5,605 bases of DNA. Origin: JACPLA01 sp035291905 (GTDB taxonomy: Bacteria > Bacteroidota > Ignavibacteria > UBA10030). Under the pieces are notes generated by a model. It saw nothing but the letters and a program-made list of their open reading frames with translations. It was not told the origin of the DNA and ran no database searches. The stretch is taken from NCBI GenBank assembly GCA_035291905.1, contig DATDRF010000239.1:1-5605 (forward strand), given 5' to 3'. Position numbers and translations under genes: made by a program. Below, one piece after another: positions 1 to 5,057 of the stretch. Position 1 is the stretch's first letter. Each line of letters starts with the position of its first letter.

Positions 1-596
1 ATCTCCTCATCCACGTGCATGCGGCCGGCCGTGTCAACGATGACCGTGTCCCGGATATTCTTCCGGGCATACTCGAGTGCATCTTCGGCTATTTTCACCG
101 CCGATGCAGACCGGTCCGAGTAGACCGGAATATCGATCTGGTGACCAAGTGAAATCAGCTGATCAATCGCCGCGGGCCGATGCACGTCCGCAGCCACCAA
201 CAGGGGATTCCGACCTTTGCTTTTGAGGAGCCGGGCGAGTTTTGCCGAGAATGTCGTCTTCCCTGATCCCTGAAGTCCCGCGATAAGGATGACGGTGGGC
301 GGTATCTGGGAATCAGTGATGTCCGCCCTCGTTTCGCCGAGCAGTTTCACCATCTCATCGTAGATGATCTTGATGATCTGCTGTCCCGGCGTAATGCTCG
401 AGAGGACATCCTGTCCGACGGCCCGCTGTTGAACGTTGTCAATGAACTGTTTTGCCACCTGGAGATTCACATCGGCATCCAGGAGCACCCTCCGAACCTC
501 CCGGAGGGACTCAGCCACATTCTCGACCGTTATCTTTCCCTGACCCCGGAGCTTCTTGAATACGGCTTCGAGTTTTTGGCTTAGAGTTTCAAACAT
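1..596 (-). CDS. ffh: Signal recognition particle protein Ffh (SRP54), N-terminal part, runs off the window
   Basis: Ffh is the GTPase of the signal recognition particle. It binds signal sequences of nascent membrane and secreted proteins together with SRP RNA and docks with FtsY at the membrane. My translation of the minus strand gives 198 residues from an ATG at 594-596, open to the window edge. It begins MFETLSQKLEAVFKKLRG, the usual Ffh opening, followed by the helical N domain (about 1-90) and the start of the G domain. G1 is GLQGSGKT at 107-114, the DVHRPAA motif is at 137-143 (families usually have Tyr where His139 stands), and G3 is DTAGR at 188-192, followed by MHVDEE. The rest of the G domain and the methionine-rich M domain lie outside, so about 40-45% of a typical 440-450 residue protein is visible. 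No Shine-Dalgarno sequence precedes the ATG. FtsY is the main alternative, but the N-terminal start and the DVHRPAAIDQL form favour Ffh. Confidence 0.95.
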   Translation of the reverse strand, partial: MFETLSQKLEAVFKKLRGQGKITVENVAESLREVRRVLLDADVNLQVAKQFIDNVQQRAVGQDVLSSITPGQQIIKIIYDEMVKLLGETRADITDSQIPPTVILIAGLQGSGKTTFSAKLARLLKSKGRNPLLVAADVHRPAAIDQLISLGHQIDIPVYSDRSASAVKIAEDALEYARKNIRDTVIVDTAGRMHVDEE

Positions 597-606
597 ACAA
601 AGTGTC

Positions 607-627
607 AAAAAAGCCCTAAAACGGGGC
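607..627 (-). other. Small hairpin with U-tract in the ffh leader
   Basis: Read on the minus strand, GCCC (624-627) can pair with GGGC (613-616) across a 7-base loop and is followed by six T residues (607-612). This resembles a weak intrinsic terminator and ends only about 10 bases before the ffh ATG. A competing pairing is possible: AGGGC at 613-617 can also pair with GCCCT at 645-649 (minus-strand reading). The 4-bp stem is too weak to call a functional terminator; it may be chance or an attenuator-like leader element. Confidence 0.25.
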
Positions 628-649
628 GAACCCTCGTCTTTTGAAGGGC

Positions 650-682
650 ATTAAAGTTAGCGAAAAAAAAGACCCTAATCAA
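650..682 (-). promoter_or_regulatory. Candidate promoter for ffh
   Basis: On the minus strand, TTGATT (677-682) lies 17 bases upstream of TAACTT (654-659), within TAACTTTA (652-659). The pair is a loose sigma-70 match (4/6 and 3/6). It also resembles the Bacteroidota pattern of an upstream TTG and a TAnnTTTG -7 box, as GTTG (680-683), a 20-base gap and TAACTTTA. Transcription would start near 645, giving a leader of about 50 bases. An eight-T tract (663-670) lies between the boxes. It is the only reasonable promoter I found between the palindromes and ffh, but the match is weak. Confidence 0.28.
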
Positions 683-693
683 CAGGGAAATCA

Positions 694-746
694 AGGGGTT
701 GCACCGGTACCGCACGCGTCGTTCGGCGCCATCGGTTGAAACCCCT
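694..746. repeat. Imperfect palindrome 1, about 14 bp
   Basis: The left arm (694-708) begins AGGGGTT and continues GCACCGGT. The right arm (731-746) reads ATCGGTTG and then AAACCCCT. The pairing is seven Watson-Crick pairs, a G/A mismatch, two pairs, one bulged base, then five pairs including one G-U wobble, with a 22-base loop. The loop contains the small palindromes ACGCGT and GGCGCC. Confidence 0.55.
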
Positions 747-747
747 G

Positions 748-788
748 CCTGCGCCCGCCTGCCTTTGAGAACAAGTTCGGCGGGCAGG
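748..788. repeat. Palindrome 2, GCCCGCC / GGCGGGC
   Basis: GCCCGCC (753-759) is perfectly complementary to GGCGGGC (779-785) across a 19-base loop. An alternative register pairs CCTGC (748-752) with GCAGG (784-788) and CCGCC (755-759) with GGCGG (779-783), leaving two bulged bases. CCTGC belongs to a motif that can also pair with GCAGGCAGG at 867-875, so this arm has competing partners. Confidence 0.5.
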
Positions 789-792
789 TGCC

Positions 793-835
793 GACCATTT
801 CGATTGCGACGAAGCTTATCGCATTCACTTCGGTC
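793..835. repeat. Imperfect palindrome 3
   Basis: The outer arms GACC (793-796) and GGTC (832-835) enclose an inner stem of TGCGA (805-809) and TCGCA (819-823). The inner stem is extended past a T/T mismatch by GA (802-803) and TC (825-826). A second possible pairing is CGAAG (810-814) with CTTCG (828-832). Each stem is short, so confidence in this individual hairpin is low. Confidence 0.35.
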
Positions 836-864
836 CACGACTCTTACGAGTCGTGAGACTCGTA
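836..864. repeat. Two overlapping, mutually exclusive 8-bp hairpins
   Basis: CACGACTC (836-843) pairs perfectly with GAGTCGTG (848-855) around the loop TTAC. The middle segment can instead pair downstream: TACGAGTC (845-852) is perfectly complementary to GACTCGTA (857-864) around the loop GTGA. Both stems are 8 bp and share 848-852, so only one can form at a time. The same alternative exists in transcripts of either strand. Confidence 0.6.
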
Positions 865-903
865 GAGCAGGCAGGCGACGGCTAGTAAGACCGCGGCGGA
901 CCA

Positions 904-924
904 CAATCCCGCTTTGCGGGATTG
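904..924. repeat. Perfect 9-bp palindrome with TTT loop
   Basis: CAATCCCGC (904-912) and GCGGGATTG (916-924) are perfect reverse complements around a 3-base loop, TTT. There is no T-tract on either side, so it is not a standard intrinsic terminator. Confidence 0.6.
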
Positions 925-946
925 AGCAATAACCGAGGGCTTGTAG

Positions 947-966
947 GCGTCTGTTTTAACAGACGC
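947..966. repeat. Perfect 9-bp palindrome
   Basis: GCGTCTGTT (947-955) and AACAGACGC (958-966) are perfect reverse complements separated by TT. In RNA the innermost A-U pairs would probably open to give a workable loop. It is the palindrome nearest the atpG terminator and lacks a following T-tract in either direction. Confidence 0.55.
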
Positions 967-990
967 GGAAAAACGCGGGCAGCGAGCAAC

Positions 991-1021
991 AAAAAACCGC
1001 CCCGATCACCCGCAGGCGGTT
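991..1021 (-). terminator. Rho-independent terminator of the atp gene cluster
   Basis: On the minus strand, AACCGCC (from 1015-1021) pairs with GGCGGTT (from 995-1001) across a 13-base loop. The last TT of the stem and four further T residues (991-994) form a run of six. It begins 25 bases after the atpG stop codon. The position, GC-rich stem and U-tract are the normal signature of an intrinsic terminator. It supports atpG as the last gene of its transcript, so atpD and atpC are not downstream in this operon. Confidence 0.75.
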
Positions 1022-1046
1022 GAAGATCATCCTCTTGGAACTCTGA

Positions 1047-1934
1047 TTATCCGGCTTTCTTCAGGGCCTCCGCACCGCCGACGATCTCCAGCAGCTCCTT
1101 CGTGATCGCAGCCTGTCGGGCGTTGTTAAACGAGAGAGAGAGTCCCTTAATAATATCCTTTGCGTTCTCCGTGGCATTGTCCATTGCCGACATGCGGGCC
1201 CCCTGCTCTGCGGCGTTCGATTCAAGCAGGACCCGCCACAGCTGGAAATTCAAATGTTTCGGCACCAGCGCATCGATAATCTCACGGCTCGACGGTTCGT
1301 AAATGTAGTCGACCTGTACATGCGACTTCTCAGGAGCCAGTTCTTCGGGCGGGATCGGAAGCAGTTGTTCGACAACAATTCGCTGCTGGATGACCGATTT
1401 GAACTCGTTATAGACAAGCACCACGCGGTCAAATTCGCCTTTGAGATATCCGGCCGTGACTTCGTCAACGATTCCCCGGGCCCTTTGAAACTCAAGGCTG
1501 CCGAAGATCCCGACATGTTTCGAGAAGAGACTGTATCCCCGCTTTCCGAAGTACTCGAATCCCTTCTTCCCGACCGTCACAAGGCGAACCTTCCCCTCTT
1601 TCATGAAATCCGCCGCAGTCGTTCTCATTTCATGCTCGGCTGCTTTGGCAATGTTCGCATTGAACGCTCCGCATAATCCGCGGTCTGCCGTCACGACGAC
1701 ATACAGAATGCCGTGAACCTCCCGGGGGGCGAACAGGGGGTGAAGCGACGGATCGACCTTTGTCACTACATGCCGCAGGAGTTGACTGATCTTTCGTGCG
1801 TACGGCCGCGCGGCAAGTATTCCCTCCTGGGCGCGCCGCAGCTTTGCGGCGGCGACCATCTTCATCGCATTAGTGATCTTCTGGGTGTTCTTCACACCCG
1901 TGATGCGGCTGCGTATTTCTCTGAGCGTTGCCAT
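1047..1934 (-). CDS. atpG: ATP synthase F1 subunit gamma
   Basis: Gamma is the central rotor shaft of F1: its N- and C-terminal helices form a coiled coil inside the alpha3beta3 ring, and its foot sits on the c-ring. The 295-residue protein starts MATLREIRSRITGVKNTQKI, the conserved N-terminal helix, with MKMVAAAKLRRAQ at 25-36. The Rossmann-like middle domain carries DRGLCGAFN at 84-92. The C-terminal helix has EQGARMSAMDNAT (242-254 region) and ends in ITKELLEIVGGAEAL (277-291). Length is close to the usual 285-300. The ATG at 1932-1934 lies three bases after the atpA stop and has only GAGG almost touching it as a ribosome site, so translational coupling to atpA is likely. It ends in TAA, with a terminator 25 bases further on. 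The gene intact, no frameshift seen. Confidence 0.98.
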   Translation of the reverse strand: MATLREIRSRITGVKNTQKITNAMKMVAAAKLRRAQEGILAARPYARKISQLLRHVVTKVDPSLHPLFAPREVHGILYVVVTADRGLCGAFNANIAKAAEHEMRTTAADFMKEGKVRLVTVGKKGFEYFGKRGYSLFSKHVGIFGSLEFQRARGIVDEVTAGYLKGEFDRVVLVYNEFKSVIQQRIVVEQLLPIPPEELAPEKSHVQVDYIYEPSSREIIDALVPKHLNFQLWRVLLESNAAEQGARMSAMDNATENAKDIIKGLSLSFNNARQAAITKELLEIVGGAEALKKAG

Positions 1935-1937
1935 GCC

Positions 1938-3497
1938 TCAGGCCGTTTTCGCCACTGTTTTGTACTTTGCCAAAAAGTCCCTGGTGATGGTTTGGAGCTT
2001 CTTCTGCAAATCGTCCGAAAGATCTTTCTTCTGTGCGATCTCCTGGAGAATATCGTTATACTTCATTTCCAGGAATTCGTGGAGCTCTTTTTCCGCGCGG
2101 CGAACCTGATCAAGAGAAATTTCGTCGAAGTACCCGCCTGTTCCTCCGAACATGCTGATGACCTGCTTTTCAACCGGCATCGGCACGTACTGATCCTGTT
2201 TGAGCAGTTCCACAAGCCTCGCTCCCCTGCGGAGCTGCTGCTGGGTCGATTTGTCGAGGTCGGAGCCGAACTTCGCAAAGGCTTCGAGCTCACGATACTG
2301 CGCAAGCTCGATACGGAGCCGGCCGGCAACTTTCTTCATCGCCTTGATCTGCGCGTTGCCGCCGACACGGGAAACCGAAATGCCGACGTTGATCGCGGGA
2401 CGCACACCGGAGTTGAAGAGGTTCGACTCCAGGTAGATCTGGCCGTCGGTAATGGAGATGACGTTGGTCGGGATGTACGCCGAGACGTCGCCAGCCTGGG
2501 TTTCGATGATCGGAAGCGCCGTCAGGCTGCCCCCGCCAAGATCGTCGCTCAGTTTTGAAGCGCGCTCAAGCAGGCGCGAGTGGAGGTAGAAGACGTCGCC
2601 CGGATACGCTTCGCGGCCGGGAGGACGACGGAGCAACAGCGACATCTGTCGATAGGCCTGAGCCTGTTTCGTCAAATCATCGTAAATGACCAGAGCGTGC
2701 CTGCTGTTGTCGCGGAAGAACTCTCCCAGCGTGGCTCCCGCATACGGTGCAATGAACTGCAGCGGTGCCGAGTCGCTTGCAGAGGCCATTATGACGGTGG
2801 TGTATTCCATCGCGCCCGCCTCTTCGAGCTTCGTGACCACCTGTGCGACAGTGGATCCCTTTTGCCCGATCGCGACATAGATACAATAGACGGGATTGAT
2901 CCCATCTTTCTTCGCTTTCTCGGTGTGCGTGTATTTCTGGTTGATAATTGCGTCGATGGCGATTGCCGTCTTTCCGGTCTGACGATCGCCGATAATGAGC
3001 TCGCGCTGTCCGCGTCCAATGGGAGTCATTCCGTCGATTGCCTTGATGCCGGTCTGGAGCGGCTCCTTTACCGGCTGGCGTTGAATGACGCCGAGAGCCT
3101 TCCGCTCGATCGGGAGGAACTTTTCGGTCTTGATGGGGCCTTTGCCGTCGATCGGTTCGCCAAGGGGATTGATGACCCTTCCCAGCATCGCCTCTCCCAC
3201 GGGCATCGATGCAACGCGGCCGGTTCGCTTGACCGTATCACCTTCCTTCACGTGCGAGCTCTCGCCGAAGATGACGCAACCCACGTTGTCTTCTTCGAGG
3301 TTGAGCGCCATTCCGTACGTGTTTCCCGGAAACTCGATCAGCTCGCTGGCCATGATCTTTGAGAGGCCATAGAGTCGGGCGATACCGTCACCCACCTGGA
3401 GAACGGTCCCGACATCATAGATATCGACTTCCTTCTCAAAACCCGAAAGCTGCTTTCGCAGTATGGCTGATACTTCGTCTGGTCTCACTTCTGCCAT
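1938..3497 (-). CDS. atpA: ATP synthase F1 subunit alpha
   Basis: Alpha is the non-catalytic nucleotide-binding subunit of the alpha3beta3 head and gives the arginine finger to the catalytic site on beta. The 519 residues match the usual 500-525. An N-terminal beta-barrel domain (about 25-95) is followed by the nucleotide-binding domain, with Walker A GDRQTGKT at 170-177 (Lys176) and Walker B ALVIYDD at 268-274. The family signature PPGREAYPGDVFYLHSRLLE covers about 292-311. The arginine finger is Arg377 in ISVSRVGGNAQ. The helical C-terminal domain runs from about 385, with the lysine-rich end EIAQKKDLSDDLQKKL. The Gln in Walker A (GDRQTGKT) identifies alpha rather than beta (GGAGVGKT). The ATG at 3495-3497 is preceded by AAGGAA (3503-3508) at good spacing. 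A 36-base gap separates it from atpH, and atpG follows after three bases. All key residues are present. Confidence 0.99.
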   Translation of the reverse strand: MAEVRPDEVSAILRKQLSGFEKEVDIYDVGTVLQVGDGIARLYGLSKIMASELIEFPGNTYGMALNLEEDNVGCVIFGESSHVKEGDTVKRTGRVASMPVGEAMLGRVINPLGEPIDGKGPIKTEKFLPIERKALGVIQRQPVKEPLQTGIKAIDGMTPIGRGQRELIIGDRQTGKTAIAIDAIINQKYTHTEKAKKDGINPVYCIYVAIGQKGSTVAQVVTKLEEAGAMEYTTVIMASASDSAPLQFIAPYAGATLGEFFRDNSRHALVIYDDLTKQAQAYRQMSLLLRRPPGREAYPGDVFYLHSRLLERASKLSDDLGGGSLTALPIIETQAGDVSAYIPTNVISITDGQIYLESNLFNSGVRPAINVGISVSRVGGNAQIKAMKKVAGRLRIELAQYRELEAFAKFGSDLDKSTQQQLRRGARLVELLKQDQYVPMPVEKQVISMFGGTGGYFDEISLDQVRRAEKELHEFLEMKYNDILQEIAQKKDLSDDLQKKLQTITRDFLAKYKTVAKTA

Positions 3498-3533
3498 TGT
3501 TGTTCCTTGATGTTCTTCAAATTCATGGTCTGA

Positions 3534-4085
3534 TTAATTCACCCCGGCCCCTTCCGTGAATCTCTGTCGCAACATCTCAAGCTGACGTTTCACGCTGCCG
3601 TCGAAAACGGTGTCACCCACGCGTGCAAGGAATCCGCCTCTGAGCTCTTTCTCAACGATCATATCCAACCGCACTTTCTTCCGGGTGAATTCTTCAAAAT
3701 GCTGTCGAATGGTTTTCTGCTGTTCACCCGACAGTTCCGTGGCCGCTTTGACGTGTACGTTGACGATTCCGAGCTTCACATCATGCAGGGCAAAGAACTG
3801 TGTGCAAATGTCCTGGAGGAATTCCTCCCGGCCCTTTTCGGCCAGAAGGACGAGAAATCCCACCGTCATCGGATGAAGAGACTGGCCGAAGAGTTCTGAA
3901 AGGACACGCTGTTTCTTTTCGCGCTTGACGATAGGATTCTTGAGAAAGAGCGAAAATTCACGCGACTTACGCATCGTTTCCTCAAGCGCCTTCATATCGG
4001 CGGCAATGCGGTCGAGCAGTTTCTGCTCCTCCGCTGCCGTCAGCAATGCCTCAGCGTATCGTGCTGCAATTCGGATATTGGCCAT
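3534..4085 (-). CDS. atpH: ATP synthase F1 subunit delta (OSCP homologue)
   Basis: Delta sits on top of the F1 head and ties the alpha N-termini to the peripheral b stalk, so that the head does not spin with the rotor. The 183-residue protein has the N-terminal six-helix domain (about 1-105), starting IAARYAEALLTAA at 6-18, with LKNPIV at 48-53 where the family has its conserved NP. The C-terminal domain holds ELRGGFLARVGDTVFDGSVK at 147-166, the family's conserved glycine-rich signature. E. coli delta is 177 residues, so the length is normal. The ATG at 4083-4085 overlaps the atpF stop by one base (TGATG) and no separate ribosome site is evident, which points to translational coupling with atpF. 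Confidence 0.96.
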   Translation of the reverse strand: MANIRIAARYAEALLTAAEEQKLLDRIAADMKALEETMRKSREFSLFLKNPIVKREKKQRVLSELFGQSLHPMTVGFLVLLAEKGREEFLQDICTQFFALHDVKLGIVNVHVKAATELSGEQQKTIRQHFEEFTRKKVRLDMIVEKELRGGFLARVGDTVFDGSVKRQLEMLRQRFTEGAGVN

Positions 4086-4570
4086 CAGTTTTTCGGCAGT
4101 TGATTCAGGACGTTGTCGACGATCTTCTTATGCTTCGCCGGGTCAAGCGTCTCATCGAGTATTTTGCCGGCCGCTTTCACCGCCAGATCGGCAACCTCCG
4201 AACGAAGCTGCTGTTTCGCCGCGTCGATGTCGCGCCGGATCTCTTCCTTCGCGGACTGCAGCTCATGCTCGGCCTGCTGGCGAGCCTTGTTCACGATCTC
4301 ATCCTTCATTTTCTCGCCGAGCGCCTTCGCCTCCCGAACGACCTTTTGATACTCTTCGTCGGCCCGCGCCATGTTGCGCTCGTTCTGCTTCAGAAGCTCC
4401 GCGGCTTCCATGCGCGCCCGCTCGGCCTGTTCGAGAGAGTCCCGAATGCTCTTCTCTCGATCCTGGAGGGTCTTCAAGAGCGGCTTCCATGCGAACTTTC
4501 CCAGCACGAGGACCAGCAGGACAAAGACAACAGTGGTCCAGATGCTCAGTCCCGGATTAATATCAAACAT
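4085..4570 (-). CDS. atpF: ATP synthase F0 subunit b
   Basis: Subunit b forms the peripheral stator stalk as a dimer, anchored in the membrane and joined to delta at the far end. The 161-residue protein (E. coli b: 156) has one N-terminal membrane helix at about 9-28, TTVVFVLLVLVLGKF, then the conserved basic turn KFAWKPLLKTLQDRE at 25-39. A long charged helix rich in Ala, Glu, Lys and Arg makes up nearly all the rest, as expected for the right-handed coiled coil. There is a single atpF copy here, with no second b' gene beside it, so the stalk is probably a b2 homodimer. The ATG at 4568-4570 has AGAAAGG (4578-4584) in front. The gene follows atpE by 33 bases and overlaps atpH by one. Confidence 0.97.
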   Translation of the reverse strand: MFDINPGLSIWTTVVFVLLVLVLGKFAWKPLLKTLQDREKSIRDSLEQAERARMEAAELLKQNERNMARADEEYQKVVREAKALGEKMKDEIVNKARQQAEHELQSAKEEIRRDIDAAKQQLRSEVADLAVKAAGKILDETLDPAKHKKIVDNVLNQLPKN

Positions 4571-4603
4571 GAATCGACCTTTCTGGTGGTTGGTTCAGTT
4601 TGC

Positions 4604-4864
4604 TCAAGCGCCCTTGAGGGCAAGCAGAATGCAGATAGCCAGTGCGAAGAACGTTGCACCTTCGATCAGCGCTGCCGCGATGATCATTGACGTTCTGACT
4701 GCTCCTGCAACTTCCGGCTGACGGCCGCTGGCTTCCATGGCGGCCGAAGCAAGCTTGCCGATACCGTACGCAGCACCGAGAACAACGAGACCTGCGCCAA
4801 TCCCTGCGGCGAAGTACCCCCACTGAAACGCGGCCTGACGTGCAACTTCAATTGCTTCATTCAT
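4604..4864 (-). CDS. atpE: ATP synthase F0 subunit c (proteolipid)
   Basis: Subunit c forms the rotating membrane ring that carries ions past subunit a. The 86-residue protein is a two-helix hairpin. Helix 1 (about 12-40) contains the small-residue packing stretch GIGAGLVVLGAAYGIG at 21-36, the polar loop is GRQPE at 47-51, and helix 2 (about 56-83) holds the ion-binding carboxylate Glu68 in AALIEGATFF. Aligned by eye to the sodium-binding c subunit of Ilyobacter tartaricus on the RQPE loop, its Gln32 corresponds to Ile35 and its Ser66 to Gly69. The sodium ligands are therefore missing and proton coupling is inferred. The N-terminal segment before helix 1 is slightly longer than in E. coli (79 residues). 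It has the strongest ribosome site in the window, which fits the need for many copies of c per enzyme. Confidence 0.97.
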   Translation of the reverse strand: MNEAIEVARQAAFQWGYFAAGIGAGLVVLGAAYGIGKLASAAMEASGRQPEVAGAVRTSMIIAAALIEGATFFALAICILLALKGA

Positions 4865-4873
4865 TGTTGAATT

Positions 4874-4880
4874 CCTCCTA
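4874..4880 (-). promoter_or_regulatory. Strong Shine-Dalgarno sequence of atpE
   Basis: On the minus strand TAGGAGG lies 9 bases before the atpE ATG (4862-4864). It is the closest match to the anti-Shine-Dalgarno consensus in the window; atpF and atpA have shorter sites, and atpH, atpG and ffh have none or nearly none. It fixes the start of atpE and suggests high translation of subunit c relative to its neighbours. Confidence 0.85.
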
Positions 4881-4927
4881 AGTGAAATCGATGATGATTT
4901 GTTGATTTTTCAGAAGACCGAACAACC

Positions 4928-4990
4928 TTGGACATTGAATATTGAACATTGAACCTTGAACCTTGAACATTGAGTATTGAACATTGGAAA
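4928..4990 (+). repeat. Tandem heptanucleotide array, nine TTGAACA-like units
   Basis: Nine consecutive 7-base units, all starting TTG, run in register from 4928 to 4990. Three are TTGAACA and two TTGAACC; the others are TTGGACA, TTGAATA, TTGAGTA and TTGGAAA. No unit is lost or shifted, so period and frame are exact while positions 4-7 of the unit drift. The array lies in the 193-base atpB-atpE spacer, where no gene is visible. In the operon mRNA it would be read as the complement (TGTTCAA-like units). Confidence 0.85.
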
Positions 4991-5047
4991 TCGCTTTTCG
5001 GAATGTAACAATATCCAATGTCCAACTCTTCAACACTCAACTCTCAA
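4928..5047. repeat. Heptamer array with inverted arm, a long imperfect palindrome in the atpB-atpE spacer
   Basis: The tandem units at 4928-4990 are followed by about 18 unrelated bases (4991-5008), then by the same kind of unit in the opposite orientation at 5009-5047 (TATCCAA, TGTCCAA, CTCTTCAA, CACTCAA, CTCTCAA; one is an octamer). The outer unit block TTGGACATTGAATATT (4928-4943) and AATATCCAATGTCCAA (5010-5025) are reverse complements with one mismatch in 16. The match continues imperfectly inward (GAACATT against GTTACATTC). The operon transcript could therefore form a long hairpin between the subunit a and c genes. The element ends 10 bases from the atpB stop codon. Confidence 0.75.
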
Positions 5048-5057
5048 GTCATGATCC

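Larger units (their letters stand above)
694..966. repeat. Multi-palindrome intergenic element between atpG and ffh
   Basis: This stretch holds at least six hairpin-forming palindromes nearly end to end: 694-746, 748-788, 793-835, 836-864, 904-924 and 947-966. A longer-range pair, CCTGCCTGC (744-752) with GCAGGCAGG (867-875), could close the middle part into a branched fold. It is GC-rich compared with the AT-richer 607-690 beside it. Frames open across it are arginine-rich, start at GTG or TTG and run through the hairpins, so I do not call a protein. It lies after the atpG terminator and before the possible ffh promoter, a tolerated site for an interspersed palindromic element, but a structured non-coding RNA is also possible. 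I do not recognise a named family. With the flanking leader and terminator it accounts for the whole 450-base gap between atpG and ffh. Confidence 0.6.

Noticed and set aside
605..904. Open frame of 99 codons on the minus strand between atpG and ffh
   Set aside because: It begins at GTG within the 904-924 palindrome, is very arginine-rich, runs through five hairpins, has no recognisable domain and ends within the ffh leader. It looks like a by-product of the GC-rich repeat element.
699..932. Open frame of 77 codons on the plus strand over the palindromes
   Set aside because: It starts at TTG inside the first palindrome, has no ribosome site, is rich in Arg and Ser, and is the mirror image of the same repeat region.
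904..966. The 904-924 and 947-966 hairpins as extra terminators
   Set aside because: Both have strong stems but neither is followed by a T-tract on either strand.
597..1046. SRP RNA (ffs) or tRNA gene beside ffh
   Set aside because: I looked for the conserved SRP RNA tip (GGAAG with AGCA partners) and for a tRNA T-loop with cloverleaf arms on both strands and found neither. The structure present is a chain of simple palindromes.
1713..2558. Long plus-strand open frame (281 codons) opposite atpA and atpG
   Set aside because: It lies wholly antisense to two certain genes, spans their junction and shows no family features. Codon bias of GC-rich genes commonly leaves such frames open. The same applies to 2580-3362 and 4046-4690.
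4928..5047. CRISPR array
   Set aside because: The units are 7 bases long with no spacers, they drift in sequence, and no cas gene is present.
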